A stretch of 21,715 bases of DNA from Lingula anatina (Eukaryota; Brachiopoda; Lingulata; Lingulida; Lingulidae). The notes under the pieces are model-generated. The model had not been told where the DNA came from, searched no databases, and worked only from the letters and a program-made list of their open reading frames with translations. Position numbers and translations under genes: made by a program. The DNA lies in contig NW_019773843.1 in NCBI RefSeq assembly GCF_001039355.2, forward strand, positions 1-21,715, written 5' to 3'. This document shows positions 19,816 through 21,715 of the stretch, piece after piece. The number at the start of each line of letters is the position of its first letter. Positions within the stretch are counted from its first letter, which is position 1.

Positions 19816-20235
19816 GCTGGGAATGGTAAAACCGTGAAGTTAGTGAACATCAGCAAACCTGTCACGATGTCACCCCCAGATCCCAACTCCACCATAGGGT
19901 CTATGGTTTATCTACCCTACAGCGTCCTTGCTGGCACCAAACCTTACGATGCAGATGCCAACATCTACGCCCTTGGGCTCATGATGTGGGAGATATGGCA
20001 TAATGAACATGCGTACAAAATTCACAGAAATCTTGAAGTAAGCGTCTTTTCTGCTGGAATCAGGCAGGGCAACTTCCCTCTGAAGTTTGAAACTGGTAAA
20101 ATGGACCCGACCTTGGAGGCAGATTGGGAGAAGACCATGAGGGCCTGTCTCTCCGGGGAAATCGCCATAAAAGACTGGAGAGCTCGAATGCATGATATAG
20201 AGGATTTACTGAACCGAAAAGAAAGTACTGTGTAA
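19816..20235 (+). CDS. Pseudokinase gene exon C: kinase C-lobe and stop
   Basis: An acceptor (ttttatag) precedes 139 codons and a TAA stop, in phase 0 with exon B. The join gives MDTVMIT-AGNGKTVKLVNIS, which lines up with the beta-7 to DFG region. DFG is NIS (19846-19854), so the metal-binding Asp is lost. Further on come STIGSMVYLPYSVLAGTKPY (activation-segment end, with PYS in place of APE), DADANIYALGLMMWEIW (alpha-F, with Asn where Asp is usual) and DWRARMHDIEDLL near the end, the usual alpha-H/I Arg region. The fold elements are all present and the protein ends just after the kinase domain, as in DSTYK. The whole visible protein is about 542 residues. Confidence 0.85.
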   Translation, partial: AGNGKTVKLVNISKPVTMSPPDPNSTIGSMVYLPYSVLAGTKPYDADANIYALGLMMWEIWHNEHAYKIHRNLEVSVFSAGIRQGNFPLKFETGKMDPTLEADWEKTMRACLSGEIAIKDWRARMHDIEDLLNRKESTV

Positions 20236-20306
20236 TGGTGTTAATTGTTATCAAACATGTTAACAAATGCCTTTTCTGGGACGACAGAACAAGTAACCAT
20301 ATTTTT

Positions 20307-20366
20307 ATTAAATGGGCACGTATTTAATATGGAGTACTTTGATCTTTAAATATGATATTTATTAAA
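20307..20366 (+). promoter_or_regulatory. Candidate poly-A signals of the pseudokinase gene
   Basis: ATTAAA occurs at 20307-20312 and again at 20361-20366, 72 and 126 bases after the stop. A canonical AATAAA is found only at 21235-21240. In AT-rich DNA such hexamers arise by chance, so which one is used is unknown. Confidence 0.35.
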
Positions 20367-21508
20367 GAGAGTATGCAATGTAGCTGTTGATTTAATTTCC
20401 TAGATTTTGTCCATTGACTTGTACACTATTATTTTCACATAATAACGTTCGTATTTTCAGTGAATATTCTTTGGAAACACATATATAATGTTTTTATCTA
20501 GAAAAACTCTAACTGCTAGAAAACTACGCTAGCTTGTGTACAGTGATGGCATTTGGTTTTGTACGGGGATAGACACGCAACTTTAAGACTTAGTGCTTTT
20601 ATATATGATTAGCATACATCCTACCCTTATATAAAACGCAATATTGAGCAATGATGTAATGTGTTGTTGGTTTATGGGAAATGCTTTTTAAAAATTTCAT
20701 TAACTCAAGAAAATATTCACTGCAAATATTTAAAGAAGGAACCTAGCATTTCGAAACTATTGGTGTTTTTAAAAAACGATTCTAGCACTTTCATCGTAAT
20801 GAAAATCAATTACTATTGTTTTGTTGTTTTAGTGAAATGGATTTTACAGTCAACGACTATGATCCGAGTTATATTTCAATGAGCGTGGTAGAGTGGATTG
20901 TGTGTGGATAAAAGAATCAAATAGTGCAACGAACGAGAAGTAAAACATAGTAACATAAAGATTAAAATCATTCTTTTATGTTGGGATGAAGGGAATTAAA
21001 ATAGTTTGATTGAGCGCTTATTATTCGCTTTTAATGAATACTTATGGAGAAAATATTAATTAAATATATTATGTAAGAGCGTAAAACATCCCACCATTAC
21101 CAAAGAAGTGAAAGTAGACTGAAGAGAAGACTAGAATGTAAAGTTTTGGGAAACCAGAGAAAAATTTTTGATGCATCGTTGTATGGGAATGTGACATGAT
21201 AAGAATTATTGTAATTGTAAATTAAGAATGCACGAATAAACATTTGGGTAACAAAACAGTATACTTTCTTCCTTTCTACTGGAGCGTGGAAAATTTACAT
21301 ATTACTATACTAAGTTGCTAGAATCATTTTGGTGTGTATGTGTGAGGGGGTGTCAGGAACAACCGCCGTGCAGGGAGGCCAAATCAGTGTCTACGATGTC
21401 TGGGTATCACGGTCTCCTTCCGCTGCGTAGGAGGGCTCGTTGTCTACGATTTAATATATAGTAGGTCGGTGAGGGAGGATTAACTGGCCTTGGGTGACTC
21501 GTTTTGCT

Positions 21509-21530
21509 GGGTGGGTGGGTGGGGGGGGGG
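21509..21530 (+). repeat. (GGGT)n followed by G10
   Basis: GGGTGGGTGGGT followed by ten G meets the usual pattern for a four-tract G-quadruplex. Confidence 0.85.
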
Positions 21531-21615
21531 TGCTAAGTTTGATTTAATACAATCGGAATAACGACTTTGTCACTGAGGCTAGTGCCTTTTTTGTCTAATT
21601 GTTATTTGTGTGTAT

Positions 21616-21618
<3 letters not shown>

Positions 21619-21649
<31 letters not shown>

Positions 21650-21667
21650 AGGGGGGACCTGGGGGGG
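21619..21667 (+). repeat. G30 run and adjacent G blocks
   Basis: Thirty consecutive G residues (21619-21648), two A, six G, then ACCT and seven G. It is the longest G tract in the window and is close to its right end. Confidence 0.9.
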
Positions 21668-21715
21668 AAGACTTCTGTCTAGGGAAAAATTTTCTTTTTT
21701 TTAAATTTTTCAAAA

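Larger units (their letters stand above)
20236..21715. other. 3' flank: UTR and non-coding DNA
   Basis: No supported gene. The first part is presumably 3' UTR. Open frames are AT-rich and unmatched. The last 200 bases are G-rich simple sequence. Confidence 0.5.

Overview
The window looks like nuclear DNA from an invertebrate animal, most likely a mollusc and plausibly a bivalve. Evidence for a eukaryote: genes are split by GT...AG introns, non-coding DNA is AT-rich, microsatellites and long homopolymers are common, and several eukaryotic transposon families are present (non-LTR retrotransposons, Tc1/mariner, PIF/Harbinger, MITEs). The mollusc assignment is an inference, resting mainly on the DSTYK-like pseudokinase with a membrane-type hydrophobic segment, a family I associate with expansions in bivalves. 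No bacterial genes, operons, CRISPR arrays or recognisable RNA genes are visible.

Layout. 1-2,000 holds the tail of a minus-strand gene: a clean 34-codon exon (66-167) with an ankyrin-like pattern, and a second splice-bounded, degenerate ankyrin-like exon (1825-1910). A possible LINE relic lies between them. 2,000-3,800 is non-coding. 3,827-4,750 is a broken Tc1/mariner transposon on the minus strand; two of its three catalytic acidic residues are replaced and a 40-base A/T tract sits in its coding region. 6,418-8,059 is an internally deleted PIF/Harbinger transposon with 38-bp terminal inverted repeats. 8,422-8,589 is a 168-bp MITE. About 8,800-11,250 is a long, 5'-truncated CR1/Jockey-group LINE on the plus strand with one in-frame stop and one frameshift. 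11,250-14,000 is AT-rich and empty. 14,000-15,110 holds a partly decayed plus-strand coding region, including a splice-bounded exon with two acidic ISDxEL repeats. 15,196-16,042 is an 847-bp element with 51-bp inverted repeats.

The main host gene is at 17,184-20,235 on the plus strand. Three exons splice in frame into about 542 residues: a helical region, a hydrophobic segment, a coiled-coil-like region and a protein-kinase fold. The kinase keeps the beta-3 lysine and an alpha-C glutamate, but has lost the HRD histidine and arginine, the catalytic-loop asparagine, the DFG motif and APE. It is therefore a pseudokinase. Its 5' exons are not recognisable here. Its second intron contains a sense-oriented, 5'-truncated LINE copy with an ACTT-type tail. 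The window starts with a 16-G run and has a 30-G run near its right end.

No operon-like cooperation exists. The genes are independent host exons in a transposon-rich background. The least described item is the pseudokinase with its hydrophobic segment.
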